Shown here: positions 24,191-36,659 of the stretch, in pieces
Numbering within the stretch: the first letter of the stretch is position 1
Layout of the letters: every line of letters begins with the position of its first letter
DNA from: Eledone cirrhosa
Taxonomy: Eukaryota; Mollusca; Cephalopoda; Octopoda; Eledonidae
DNA: 64,000 bases
Assembly (NCBI GenBank): GCA_964016885.1
Contig: OZ024744.1
Coordinates: 28,344,108 to 28,408,107, forward strand
Direction of reading: 5' to 3'
Program-made: the position numbers and the translations under genes
The notes under the pieces: generated by a model
Seen by the model: only the letters and a program-made list of their open reading frames with translations
Told to the model about the DNA's origin: nothing
Database searches by the model: none

Positions 24191-25415
24191 TTGTTATCAC
24201 TGTTATTGACACTGTCGTTATTGTTGTTCTCGCTGTTATCTCTGTTATTGTCACTGTTGTTGTTGTTGTCACTGTTATAACTGTTATTGTCACTGTTGTT
24301 GTTGTTGTCGCTATTATATCTGTTATTGTCACTGATGTTGTTGTTGCTGTCTCTGTTATCACTGTTATTGTCATTGCTGTTGTTGTTGTTGTACTTGCTG
24401 TTATCACTGTTATTGTCACTGTTGTTGTCGATGTTATCACTGTTAATTTCATTGTTGTTTTTGTTGTCACTGTTATAACTGTTATTGTCATTGTTGTTTT
24501 TGTTGTCGCTGTTATCACCGTTATTGTCATTGTTGTTGTTGTCGCTGTTATAACTGTTATTGTCACTGTTTTTGTTGTTGTCGCTGTTATAGCTGTTATT
24601 GTCACTGTTGTTGTTGTTGTTGTCGCTGTTATCACTGTCATTGTCACTGTTGTTGTCATTGTCTCTGTTATCACTGTTATTCTCATTGTTGTTATTGTTG
24701 TTGTCGCTGTTATAACTGTTATTGTCATTGTTGTTGTTGTCGCTGTTATAACTGTTATTGTCACTGCTGTCGTTGTCCCTGTTATAACTGTTACTGTCAC
24801 TTTTGTTGTTGTTGCTGTTATCACTGTTATTGTCACTGTTGTTGTCGCCGTTATCACTGTTATTGTCATTGTTGTTGTTGTCGCTGTTATAACTGTTATT
24901 GTCATTGTTGTTGTTGTTGTTGTCGCTGTTATCACTGTTATTGTCATTGTTGTTTTCGCTGTTATCACTGTTATTGTCACTGTTGTTGTTGTTGTCGCTG
25001 TTATCACTGTTATTGTCACTGTTGTTGTCACTGTTATAAATGTTATTGTCACTCTTGTTGTTGTCGCTGTTATAACTGTTATTGTCACTGTTGTCGTTGT
25101 TGTCGCTGTTATAACTGTTATTGTCACTGTCGTTTTTGTTCTCGCTCTTATCACTGTTATTGTCACTGTTGTTGTTGTCGCTGTTATAACTGTTATTGTC
25201 ATTGTTGTTGTTGTCGCTGTTATAACTGTTATTGTCACTGTTGTTGTCGCTGTTATTGTCACTGTTGTTGTTTTGTTGTTGTTGTTGTTGTTGTTGTCGC
25301 TGTTATCACTGTTATTGTTCTGTTGTTGATGTCGCTGTTATAACTGTTATTGCCATTGTTGTTGTTGTTGTTGTCTCTGTTATCACTGTTATTGTCACTA
25401 TTGTTGTTGTCGCTG
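24191..25415 (+). repeat. S1-derived tail segment in A
   Basis: This follows the second part of S1 (about 18,720-20,091) but lacks the ATTTATAAAT unit, and it has private variants such as TGTACTTGCTG near 24,392 and GTTATCACCG near 24,511. It ends at the usual TTATAACTTTTTTG boundary. Confidence 0.8.
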
Positions 25416-27314
25416 TTATAACTTTTTTGTTATTGGTGTTGTTGTTGTCGCTGTTATGACTGTTATTGTCATTGTTGTTGTAGTCGCTGTTATCACTGTT
25501 AATGTCATTGTTGTTGTTGTTTTTGTCGCTGTTATTACTGTTATTGTCACTGTGGTTGTTGTTGTTCTCGCTTTATCACAGTTGTTGTCACTGTTGTTGT
25601 TGTTGTTGTCGCTGTTATAACTGTTATTGTCACTGTTGTTGTTGTTCTTGTCGCTGTTATAACTGTTATTGTCACTGTTGTTGTTGTAGCTTTTATCACT
25701 GTTATTGACACTGTTGTTATTGTTGTCGCTGTTATAACTGTTATTGTCACTATTGTTGTTGTGGTTCTCGCTGTTATAACTGTTATTGTGACTGTTGTTG
25801 TTGTTGTTGTCGCTGTTATAACTGTTATTGTCATGGTTGTTGTTGTTGTCGCAGTTATCACTGTTATTGACACTGTCGTTGTTGTTGTCGCTGTTATAAC
25901 TGTTATTGTCTCTGTTGATGTTGTTGTCGCTGTTATAACTGTTATTGTCACTGTTGTTGTTGTCGCTGTTATAACTCTTATTGTCACTGTTGTTGTTGTT
26001 GTCGTTGTTATCACTGTTATTGTCATTATTGTTGTTGGCGCTGTTATCACTGTTATTGTCATTGTTGTTGTTGTCGCTGTTATCACTGTTATTGTCCCTG
26101 TTGTTGTTGTCGCTGTTATAACTGTTATTGTTACTCTTGTTGTTGTTCTCGCTGTTATCACAGTTATTGTCACTGTTGTTTTGTTGTTGTCGCTGTTATA
26201 TCTGTTATTGTCACTGTTGTTGTTGTTGCTGTCTCTGTTATCACTGTTATTGTCATTGTTGTTGTTGTTGTACACGCTGTTATCACTGTTATTGTCACTG
26301 TTGTTGTCGATGTTATCACTGTTATTTTCCTTGTTGTTTTTGTTGTCACTGTTATAACTGTTATTGTCATTGTTGTTGTTGTTGTCGCTGTTATCACTGT
26401 TATTGTCATTGTTGTTGTTGTTGTTGTCGCTGTTATCACTGTTATTGTCACTGTTGTTGTTGTTGTCCCTGTTATCACTGTTATTGTCACTGTTGTCGTT
26501 GTTGTTGTCACTGTTATTTATAAATGTTATTGTCACTGTTGTTGTTGTCGCTGTTATAACTGTTATTGTCACTGTTGTTGTTGTCGCTGTTATAACTGTT
26601 ATTGTCACTGTTTTTATTGTTGTCGCTGTTATAACTGTTATTGTCACTGTTGTTGTTGTTGTCGCTGTTATCACTGTTATTGTCACTGTTGTTGTTGTTG
26701 TTGTCTCTGTTATCACTGTTATTGTCATTGTTGTTATTGTTGTTGTCGCTGTTATAACTGTTATTGTCATTGTTGTTGTTGTAGCTGTTATAACTGTTAT
26801 TGTCACTGTTGTCGTTGTCCCTGTTATAACTGTTACTGTCACTGTTGTTGTTGTCGCTGTTATCACTGTTATTGTCACTGTTGTTGTCGCCGTTATCACT
26901 GTTATTGTCATTGTTGTTGTTGTCGCTGTTATAACTGTTATTGTCATTGTTGTTGTTGTTGTCGCTGTTATCACTGTTATTGTCATTGTTGTTGTCGCTG
27001 TTATCACTGTTATTGTCACTGTTGTTGTTTTTGTCGCTGTTATCACTGTTATTGTCACTGTTGTTGTCACTGTTATAAATGTTATTGTCACTGTTGTTGT
27101 TGTCGCTGTTATAACTGTTATTGTCACTGTTGTTGTTGTTGTCGCTGTTATAACTGTTATTGTCACTGTCGTTTTTGTTCTCGCTCTTATCACTGTTATT
27201 GTCACTGTTGTTGTTGTTGTCGCTGTTATAACTGTTATTGTCATTGTTGTTGTTGTCGCTGTTATAACTGTTATTGTCACTGTTGTTGTCGCTGTTATTG
27301 TCACTGTTGTTGTT

Positions 27315-27345
<31 letters not shown>

Positions 27346-27465
27346 CGCTGTTATCACTGTTATTGTTCTGTTGTTGTTGTTGTCGCTGTTATAACTGTTA
27401 TTGCCATTGTTGTTGTTGTTGTCGTCTCTGTTATCACTGTTATTGTCACTATTGTTGTTTCGCTG
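25416..27465 (+). repeat. S2 variant segment in A (2.05 kb)
   Basis: This has the S2 layout with several units missing or changed. A one-base loss gives CTCGCTTTATCACAG near 25,568. A 204-bp stretch present at 42,413-42,616 is absent here, and the gap lies between two copies of a GACACTGT-type unit. It ends at a TTTATTG-type boundary preceded by the private GTTTCGCTG. Confidence 0.8.
26516..26525. repeat. Palindrome ATTTATAAAT in the S2 variant of A
   Basis: Position +1,100; the shift reflects units missing upstream. Confidence 0.9.
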
Positions 27466-28200
27466 TTATAACTTTTATTGTTATTGGTGTTGTTGTTGTC
27501 GCTGTTATGACTGTTATTGTCACTGTGGTTGTTGTTTTTCTCGCTGTTATCACAGTTATTGTCACTGTTGTTGTTGTTCTTGTCGCTGTTATAACTGTTA
27601 TTGTCACTGTTGTTGTTGTAGCTTTTATCACTGTTATTGACACTGTTGTTATTGTTGTCGCTGTTATAACTGTTATTGTCACTGTTGTTGTTGTTGTCGC
27701 TGTTATTGTCACTGTTGTTGTTCTGTTGTTGTTGTTGTTGTCGCTGTTATAACTGTTATTACCATTGTTGTTGTTGTTGTTGTCTCTGTTATCACTGTTA
27801 TTGTCATTGTTGTTGTCGCTGTTATCACTGTTAATGTCATTGTTGTTGTTGTTTTTGTCGCTGTTATTACTGTTATTGTCACTGTGGTTGTTGTTGTTCT
27901 CGCTGTTATCACAGTTATTGTCACTGTTGTTGTTGTTGTTGTTGTCGCTGTTATAACTGTTATTGTCACTGTTGTTGTTGTTCTTGTCGCTGTTATAACT
28001 GTTATTGTCACTGTTGTTGTTGTTGTAGCTTTTATCACTGTTATTGTCACTGTTGTTATTGTTGTCGCTGTTATAACTGTTATTGTCACTGTTGTTGTTG
28101 TTGTCGCTGTTATTGTCACTATTGTTGTTTTGTTGTTGTTGTTGTTGTCGCTGTTATAACTGTTATTGCCATTGTTGTTGTTGTTGTTGTCTATGTTATG
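27466..28200 (+). repeat. S3 variant segment in A
   Basis: This resembles S3 of copy 4, with small differences such as GTTCTGTTG replacing GTTTTGTTG near 27,719 and TTACCATTG replacing TTGCCATTG near 27,759. Both changes are also present in the A' counterpart near 44.27-44.31 kb. Confidence 0.75.
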
Positions 28201-29124
28201 ACTGTTATTGTCATTGTTGTTGTTGTCGCTGTTATCACTGTTAATGTCATTGTTGTTGTTTTTGTCGCTGTTATTACTGTTATTGTCACTGTGGTTGTTG
28301 TTGTTCTCGCTGTTATCACAGTTATTGTCACTGTTGTTGTTGTTGTTGTCGCTGTTATAACTGTTATTGTCATTGTTGTTGTTGTTGTCACTGTTATTGT
28401 CACTGTTGTTGTTGTTCTTGTCGCTGTTATAACTGGTATTGTCACTGTTATTGTTGTTGTAGCTTTTATCACTGTTATTGACACTGTTGTTGTTGTTGTC
28501 GCTGTTATAACTGTTATTGCCATTGTTGTTGTTGTTGTCTCTGTTTTCACTGTTATTGTCACTGTTGTTGTTGTCGCTGTTATAACTGATATTGTTATTG
28601 GTGTTGATGTTGTCGCTGTTATAACTGTTATTGTCATTGTTGTTGTTGTCGCTGTTATCACTGTTATTGTCATTGTTGTTGTTGTTTTTGTCGCTGTTAT
28701 TACTGTTATTGTCACTGTGGTTGTTGTTCTCGCTGTTATCACACTTATTGTCACTGTTGTCGTTGTTGTTGTCGCTGTTATAACTGTTATTGTCACTGTT
28801 GTTGTTGTTGCCGCTGTTATCACTGTTATTGACACTGTTGTTGTTGTTGTCGCTGTTATCACTGTTATTGTCACTGTTGTTGTTGGCGCTGTTATCGTCA
28901 CTGTTGTTTTGTTGTTGTTGTTGTCGTCGTTGTCATCACTGTTATTGTCACTGTTGTTGTTGTTGTTGTCGTTGTTATCATGCTTTTGTCACTGTTGTTG
29001 TTGTCGTTGTTGTTGTTGTTATCACTGTTATTGTCACTGTTGTCTTTGTTGTTGTTGTCGTTGTCATCACTGTTATTGTCGCTGTTGTTGTTGTTGTCGC
29101 TGTTATTTTCACTGTTGATTTTTT
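28201..29124 (+). repeat. Second T block in A
   Basis: This is T-type material related to 23,061-23,955, carrying GATATTGTTATTGGTG near 28,588 and GTTGGCGCTG near 28,882. It ends with GTCGTTGTT units and a long T run (GATTTTTTTG) near 29,117 where other copies read GATGTTTTG. Confidence 0.72.
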
Positions 29125-30421
29125 TGTTGTTGTTGTTGTCGTCGTTGTCATCACTGTTATTGTCGCTGTTGTTGTCGTTGTTGTCGTTGTTTTCATGGTT
29201 ATTGTCACTGTTGTTGTTGTTATCACTGTTATAGTCACTGTTGTTGTTGTCGCTGTTATAAATGTTATTGTCATTGTTGTTGTTGTTGTTGTCATTGTTA
29301 TCACTGTTATTGTCACTATTGTTGTTGTCGCTGTTATCACTGTTATTGCCACTGTTGTTGTTGTTCTCGCTGTTATCACTGTTATCGTCACTGTTGTTGT
29401 GTTGTCGCTGTTATAACTGTTATTGTCAAAGTTGTTGTTGTCGCTGTTATAACTGTTTTTGTCACTGTTATTGTTGTTGTCGCTGTTACCACTGTTATTG
29501 TCTTTGTTGTTGTTGTTGTTCTCGCTGTTATCACTGTTATTGTCATTGTTGTTGTCGCTGTTATCACTTATATTGTAATTGTTGTTGTTGTTGTTGTCGC
29601 TGTTATAACTGTTATTGTCACTGATGTTGTTGTTGTCGCTGTTATAACTGTTATTGTCAAAGTTGTTGTTGTTGTCTCTGTTATCACTGTTATTGTCACT
29701 GTTGTTGTTGTCGCTGTTATCACTGTTATTGTCACTGGTGTTGTTGTTGTCGCTGTTAGTGTCACTCTTGTTGTTTTGTTGTTGTTGTCGTCGTTGTCAT
29801 CACTGTTATTGTCGCTGTTGTTGTCGTTGTTGTCGTTGTTATCATGGTTATTGTCACTGTTGTTGTTGTTATCACTGTTATAGTCACTGTTGTTGTTGTC
29901 GCTGTTATAACTGTTATTGTCACTGTTGTTGTTGTTGTTGTCATTGTTATCACTGTTATTGTCACTATTGTTGTTGTCGCTGTTATCACTGTTATTGTCA
30001 CTGATGTTGTTGTTCTCGCTGTTATCACTGTTATCGTCACTGTTGTTGTGTTGTTGTCGCTGTTATAACAGTTATTGTCAAAGTTGTTGTTGTCGCTCTT
30101 ATAACTGTTTTTGTCACTGTTATTGTTGTTGTCGCTGTTACCACTGTTATTGTCTTTGTTGTTGTTGTTGTTCTCGCTGTTATCACTGTTATTGTCATTG
30201 TTGTTGTCGCTGTTATCACTTATATTGTCATTGTTGTTGTTGTTGTCGCTGTTATAACTGTTATTGTCACTGATGTTGTTGTTGTCGCTGTTATAACTGT
30301 TATTGTCAAAGTTGTTGTTGTTGTCTCTGTTATCACTGTTATTGTCACTGTTGTTGTTGTCGCTGTTATCACTGTTATTGTCACTGGTGTTGTTGTTGTC
30401 GCTGTTAGTGTCACTCTTGTT
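29125..30421 (+). repeat. Tandem pair of 649 bp K units (pair 1)
   Basis: Two K units lie end to end. The GTTTTG motif followed by GTTGTCGTCGTTGTCATC recurs at 29,773 and 30,422, exactly 649 bp apart. Each unit contains TATCATGGTTATTG, then GTTATAGTCACTG, then GTTGTGTTGTCGCTG or a longer form, then two GTCAAAGTTG units, then GTTAGTGTCACTC. Confidence 0.85.
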
Positions 30422-31701
30422 GTTTTGTTGTTGTTGTCGTCGTTGTCATCACTGTTATTGTCGCTGTTGTTGTTGTTGTTGTCGTTGTTATCATGCTTAT
30501 TGTCACTGTTGTTGTTGTTGTGGTTGTTGTTGTTGTTATCACTGTTATTGTCGCTGTTGTTGTTGTTGTTGTTGTCGCTGTTATTGTCACTGTTGTTGTT
30601 TTGTTGTTGTTGTTGTCGTCGTTGTCATCACTGTTATCGTCGCTGTTGTTGTCGTTGTTGTCCTTGTTATCATGGTTATTGTCACTGTTGTTGTCACTGT
30701 TATTGTTGTTGTCGCTGTTACCACTGTTATTGTCTTTGTTGTTGTTGTGGTCGCTGTTATCACTGTTATTGTCACTGTTGTTGTTGTTGTTGTCGCTGCT
30801 ATCACTGTTATTGCCACTGTTGCTGTTGTTGTCGCTGTTATCACTGTTATTGTCACTGTGGCTGTTGTTGTTCTCGCTGTTATCACAGTTATTGTCACTG
30901 TTGTTGTTGTTGTTGTCGCTGTTATAACTGTTATTGTCATTGTTGTTGTTGTTGTCACTGTTATTGTCACTGTTGTTGTTGTTCTTGTCGCTGTTATAAC
31001 TGGTATTGTCACTGTTATTGTTGTTGTAGCTTTTATCACTGTTATTGACACTGTTGTTATTGTTGTCGCTGTTATAACTGTTATTGTCACTGTTGTTGTT
31101 GTTGTCGCTGTTATTGTCACTGTTGTTGTTTTGTTGTTGTTGTTGTCGCTGTTATAACTGTTATTGCCATTGTTGTTGTTGTTGTTGTTGTCTCTGTTTT
31201 CACTGTTATTGTCACTGTTGTTGTCGTCGCTGTTATAACTGATATTGTTATTGGTGTTGATGTTGTCGCTGTTATAACTGTTATTGTCATTGTTGTTGTT
31301 GTCGCTGTTATCACTGTTAATGTCATTGTTGTTGTTGTTTTGTCGCTGTTATTACTGTTATTGTCACTGTGGTTGTTGTTCTCGCTGTTATCACAGTTAT
31401 TGTCACTGTTGTCGTTGTTGTTGTCGCTGTTATAACTGTTATTGTCACTGTTGTTGTTGTTGCCGCTGTTATCACTGTTATTGACACTGTTGTTGTTGTT
31501 GTCGCTGTTATCACTGTTATTGTCACTGTTGTTGTTGTTGTTGTCGTTGTTATCATGCTTATTGTCACTGTTGTTGTTGTCGTTGTTGTTGTTGTTATCA
31601 CTGTTATTGTCACTGTTGTCTTTGTTGTTGTTGTTGTCGTTGTCATCACTTTTATTGTCGCTGTTGTTGTTGTTGTTGTCGCTGTTATTTTCACTGTTGA
31701 T
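30422..31701 (+). repeat. Mixed K/T block between K pairs in A
   Basis: It starts like a C block head (GTTGTGGTTGTTG and CATGCTTATTG near 30,490-30,530). It then passes through GTTATTGTCTTTG units into T-type sequence with GATATTGTTATTGGTG near 31,241, and GTCGTTGTT units near 31,545-31,660. No near-identical copy was noticed in the window apart from the A' counterpart at 46,893-48,172. Confidence 0.7.
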
Positions 31702-33002
31702 GTTTTGTTGTTGTTGTTGTCGTCGTTGTCAACACTGTTATTGTCGCTGTTGTTGTCGTTGTTGTCGTTGTTATCATGGTTATTGTCACTGTTGTTGTTG
31801 TTATCACTGTTATAGTCACTGTTGTTGTTGTCGCTGTTATAACTGTTATTGTCATTGTTGTTGTTGTTGTTGTCATTGTTATCACTGTTATTGTCACTAT
31901 TGTTGTTGTCGCTGTTATCACTGTTATTGCCACTGTTGTTGTTGTTCTCGCTGTTATCACTGTTATCGTCACTGTTGTTGTGTTGTTGTCGCTGTTATAA
32001 CTGTTATTGTCAAAGTTGTTGTTGTCGCTGTTATAACTGTTTTTGTCACTGTTATTGTTGTTGTCGCTGTTACCACTGTTATTGTCTTTGTTGTTGTTGT
32101 TGTTCTCGCTGTTATCACTGTTATTGTCATTGTTGTTGTCGCTGTTATCACTTATATTGTAATTGTTGTTGTTGTTGTCGCTGTTATAACTGTTATTGTC
32201 ACTGATGTTGTTGTTGTCGCTGTTATAACTGTTATTGTCAAAGTTGTTGTTGTTGTCTCTGTTATCACTGTTATTGTCACTGTTGTTGTTGTCGCTGTTA
32301 TCACTGTTATTGTCACTGGTGTTGTTGTTGTCGCTGTTAGTGTCACTCTTGTTGTTTTGTTGTTGTTGTCGTCGTTGTCATCACTGTTATTGTCGCTGTT
32401 GTTGTCATTGTTGTCGTTGTTATCATGGTTATTGTCACTGTTGTTGTTGTTATCACTGTTATAGTCACTGTTGTTGTTGTCGCTGTTATAACTGTTATTG
32501 TCACTGTTGTTGTTGTTGTTGTCATTGTTATCACTGTTATTGGCACTATTGTTGTTGTCGCTGTTATCACTGTTATTGTCACTGTTGTTGTTGTTCTCGC
32601 TGTTATCACTGTTATCGTCACTGTTGTTGTGTTGTTGTCGCTGTTATAACTGTTATTGTCAAAGTTGTTGTTGTCGCTCTTATAACTGTTTTTGTCACTG
32701 TTATTGTTGTTGTCGCTGTTACCACTGTTATTGTCTTTGTTGTTGTTGTTGTTCTCGCTGTCATCACTGTTATTGTCATTGTTGTTGTCGCTGTTATCAC
32801 TTATATTGTCATTGTTGTTGTTGTTGTCGCTGTTATAACTGTTATTGTCACTGATGTTGTTGTTGTCGCTGTTATAACTGTTATTGTCAAAGTTGTTGTT
32901 GTTGTCTCTGTTATCACTGTTATTGTCACTGTTGTTGTTGTCGCTGTTATCACTGTTATTGTCACTGGTGTTGTTGTTGTCGCTGTTAGTGTCACTCTTG
33001 TT
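31702..33002 (+). repeat. Tandem pair of 649 bp K units (pair 2)
   Basis: This repeats pair 1 at an offset of 2,581 (landmarks 29,654 to 32,235 and 30,303 to 32,884). The GTTTTG starts are at 31,702, 32,354 and 33,003. Thus a 649-bp tandem pair sits inside a 2.58-kb duplication, which in turn sits inside the 15.6-kb duplication. Confidence 0.85.
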
Positions 33003-34317
33003 GTTTTGTTGTTGTTGTCGTTGTTATCATGCTTATTGTCACTGTTGTTGTTGTGGTTGTTGTTGTTGTTATCACTGTTATTGTCGCTGTTGTTGTTGTT
33101 GTTGTTGTCGCTGTTATTGTCACTGTTGTTGTTTTGTTGTTGTTGTTGTCGTCGTTGTCATCACTGTTATCGTCGCTGTTGTTGTCGTTGTTGTTCTTGT
33201 TATCATGGTTATTTTCACTGTTGTTGTCGCTGTTATCACTGTTATTGTCAATGTTGTTGTTGTCGCTGTTATAACTGTTATTGTCACTGTTGTTGTTGTT
33301 TTTATCATTGTTATCACTGTTATTGTCACTATTGTTGTTGTCACTGTTATTGTTCTTGTCGCTGTTACCACTGTTATTGTCTTTGTTGTTGTTGTGGTCG
33401 CTGTTATCACTGTTATTGTCACTGTTGTTGTTGTTGTTGTCGCTGTTATCACTGTTATTGCCACTGTTGCTGTTGTTGTCGCTGTTATCACTGTTATTGT
33501 CACTGTTGTTGTTGTTGTCGCTGTTATCACTGTTATTGTCACTGTTGCTGCTGTTGTCGCTGTTATCACTGTTATTGTCATTGTTGTTGTTGTTGTCGCG
33601 GTTATCACAGTTATTGTCATTGTTGTTGTTGTTGTTGTTGTTCTCGCTGTTATCACTGTTATTGTCGATGTTATACCTGTTATTGTCACTGTTGTTGTTG
33701 TTGTTGTCGGTGTTATAACTGTTATTAGTTACTGTTGTTGTTGTTGTTGTTCTTGCTGTTAGAACTAATATTGTCATTGTTGTTGTTGTTGCTGTCGGTG
33801 TTATTACTGTTATTGCCATTGTTGTTGTTGTTGTTGTCTCTGTTATCACTGTTATTGTCACTCTTGTTGTTGTCGCTGTTATTGTCACTGTTGTTGTTGT
33901 TGTTGTTGTCGCTGTTATAACTGTTCATGTCACTGTTGTTGTTGTTCTCACTGTTATCACTGTTATTGTCATTGTTGTTGTTGTTGTTGTTGTTGTTGTC
34001 GTTGTTATCATTGTTATTGTCATTGTTGTTGTCGCTGTTATCACTGTTATTGTCACTGTTATTGTCGCTGTTACAACTGTCAATGTTGTTGTTGTTATTG
34101 TCGCTGTTATCACTGTTATTGTCATTGTTGTTATTGTTGTTGTCGCTGTTATAACTGTTATTGTCACTGTTGTTGTTGTCGCTGTTTTAACTGTTATTGT
34201 CATTGTTGTTGTAGTCGCAGTTATCAATGTTATTGACACTGTTGTTGTTGTTGTTCTCGCTGTTATCACTGTTATTATCACTGTTGTTGTTGTTCTCGCT
34301 GCTATCATTGTTATTGT

Positions 34318-34350
<33 letters not shown>

Positions 34351-35344
34351 CGCTGTTATCACTGCCATTGTCACTGTTGTTTTCGCTGTTATCACTGTTA
34401 TCGTCATCGTTGTTGTTCTCGCTGTTATCACTGTTATTGTCACTGTTGTCGCTGTTATCACTGTTATTGTCACTGTTGTTGGTGTCGCTGTTATCACGGT
34501 TATTGTCACTGTTGTTCTTGTTGACGCTGTTATAACTGTTATGGTTACTATTGTTGTTGTTCTCGCTGTTATCACTGTTATTGTCACTGTTGTTGTCGCT
34601 GTTATCGCTGTTATTGTCATTGTTGTTGTTGTTGTTGTCGCTGTTATCACTGTTATTGTCACTGATGTTGTTGTTCTTGCTGTTATCACTGTTATTGTCA
34701 CTGTTGTTGTTGTTGTTGTTGTTCTCGCTGTTATCACTGTTATTGTCATTGCTGTTGTTGTCGCTGTTATCACTGTTATTGTCACTGTTGTTGTTGTTCT
34801 CGCTGTTATTGTCATTGCTGTTGTTGTTGTTGTTGTCGGTGTTATCAGTGTTATTGTCACTGTTGTTGTTGTTGTCACTGTTATCACTGTTATTGTCATT
34901 GCTGTAGTTGTTGTTGTCGCTGTTATCACTGTTATTGTCATTGGTGTTGTTGTTGTTGTCGCTGTTATAACTGTTATTGTCATTGCTGTTGTCGTTGTTG
35001 TCGCTGTTATCACTGTTATTGTCATTGCTGTTGTTGTTGTTGTCGCTGTTATCACTGTTATTGTCATTGGTGTTGTTGTTGTTGTCGCTGTTATAACTGT
35101 TATTGTCATTGCTGTTGTTGTTGTTGTCGCTGTTATCACTGTTATTGTCACTGTTGTTGTTGTTATCGCTGTTATCACTGTTATTGTCACTGTTGTTGTC
35201 ACTTATAAATGTTATTATAACTGTTGTTGTCGCTGTTATAACTGTTATTGTCACTGTTGTCGTTGTTGTTGTCGCTGTTATAACTGTTATTGTCATTGTT
35301 GTTGTTGTCGCTGTTATAACTGTTATTGTCATTGTTGTTGTTGT
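33003..35344 (+). repeat. C block, copy in A (~2.34 kb)
   Basis: This is a distinct module. Markers in order are CATGCTTATTG, GTGGTTGTTG, GTTATTAGTTACTG (near 33,720), AGAACTAATATTG (near 33,760), CACTGTTATTGTCGCTG, CAATGTTGTTG, CGCTGTTTTAACTG (near 34,180), a run of ATTGCTGTTGTTG units (34,740-35,120), and ACTTATAAATGTTATT (near 35,201). Two further copies start near 49,474 and 51,807. Confidence 0.83.
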
Positions 35345-36227
35345 TGTCGCTGTTATTGTCACTGTTGTTGTTTTGTTGTTGTTGTTGTTGTTGTCGCTGT
35401 TATCACTGTTATTGTTCTGTTGTTGTTATTGTTGTCGCAGTTATAACTGTTATTGCCATTGTTGTTGTTGTTGTTGTCTCTGTTATCACTGTTATTGTCA
35501 CTGTTGTTGTTGTCGCTGTTATCTCTGTTATTGTCACTGGTGTTGTTGTTGTCGCTGTTAGCGTCACTCTTGTTGTTTTGTTGTTGTTGTCGTCGTTGTC
35601 ATCACTGTTATTGTCGCTGTTGTTGTCGTTGTTGTCGTTGTTATCATGGTTATTGTCACTGTTGTTGTTGTTATCACTGTTATAGTCACTGTTGTTGTTG
35701 TCGCTGTTATAACTGTTATTGTCACTGTTGTTGTTGTTTTTGTCATTGTTATCACTGTTATTGTCACTATTGTTGTTCTCGCTGTTATCACTGTTATCGT
35801 CACTGTTGTTGTGTTGTTGTCGCTGTTATAACTGTTATTGTCAATGTTGTTGTTGTCGCTCTTATAACTGTTTTTGTCACTGTTATTGTTGTTGTCGCTG
35901 TTACCACTGTTATTGTCTTTGTTGTTGTTGTTGTTCTCGCTGTTATCACTGTTATTGTCATTGTTGTTGTCGCTGTTATCACTTATATTGTCATTGTTGT
36001 TGTTGTTGTCGCTGTTATAACTGTTATTGTCACTGATGTTGTTGTTGTCGCTGTTATAACTGTTATTGTCAAAGTTGTTGTTGTTGTCTCTGTTATCACT
36101 GTTATTGTCACTGTTGTTGTTGTCGCTGTTATCACTGTTATTGTCACTGGTGTTGTTGTTGTCGCTGTTAGTGTCACTCTTGTTGTTTTGTTGTTGTTGT
36201 CGTCGTTGTCATCACTGTTATTGTCGC
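35345..36227 (+). repeat. Spacer between A and A' (~0.88 kb)
   Basis: The spacer is array sequence too. Bases 35,345-35,522 carry a phase-shift cluster and the marker GTCGCAGTTATAACTG. The rest is a K unit like 32,354-33,002, shortened near 35,770, ending in GTTATTGTCGCTG just before the left end of A'. It contains no unique DNA and no gene. Confidence 0.8.
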
Positions 36228-36659
36228 TGTTGTTGTTGTTGTCGCTGTTATCACTGTTATTGTCACTGTTGTTGTCACTGTTATAAATGTTATTGTCACT
36301 GTTGTTGTTGTCGCTGTTATAACTGTTATTGTCACTGTTGTCGTTGTTGTCGCTGTTATAACTGTTATTGTCACTGTCGTTTTTGTTCTCGCTCTTATCA
36401 CTGTTATTGTCACTGTTGTTGTCGCTGTTATAACTGTTATTTTCATTGTTGTTGTTGTCGCTGTTATAACTGTTATTGTCACTGTTGTTGTCGCTGTTAT
36501 TGTCACTGTTGTTGTTTTGTTGTTGTTGTTGTTGTTGTTGTCGCTGTTATCACTGTTATTGTTCTGTTGTTGATGTCGCTGTTATAACTGTTATTGCCAT
36601 TGTTGTTGTTGTTGTTGTCTCTGTTATCACTGTTATTGTCACTATTGTTGTTGTCGCTG
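36228..36659 (+). repeat. S1 tail at the left end of A'
   Basis: This corresponds to about 19,660-20,091. The join with the spacer lies within a GTT run, next to GTCGCTGTTGTTG on the spacer side, so the breakpoint cannot be fixed to a single base. Confidence 0.8.

Larger units (their letters stand above)
19660..35344 (+). repeat. Segmental duplication, copy A (~15.7 kb)
   Basis: This block runs in parallel with 36,228-51,812. The offset is 16,568-16,571 on the left and 16,468-16,471 on the right. It steps at a few identifiable indels: 41 bp near 23,370, 204 bp near 25,885, 183 bp near 27,066-27,248, and 81 bp near 28,690. Between these the copies differ mainly by scattered single bases and 3-bp GTT gains or losses. 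Confidence 0.9.

Noticed and set aside
23946..25262. Possible Thr-rich mucin-like or surface-protein repeat on the minus strand
   Set aside because: No signal peptide, anchor or unique terminus is visible, and homologous copies of the same DNA are broken at different places.
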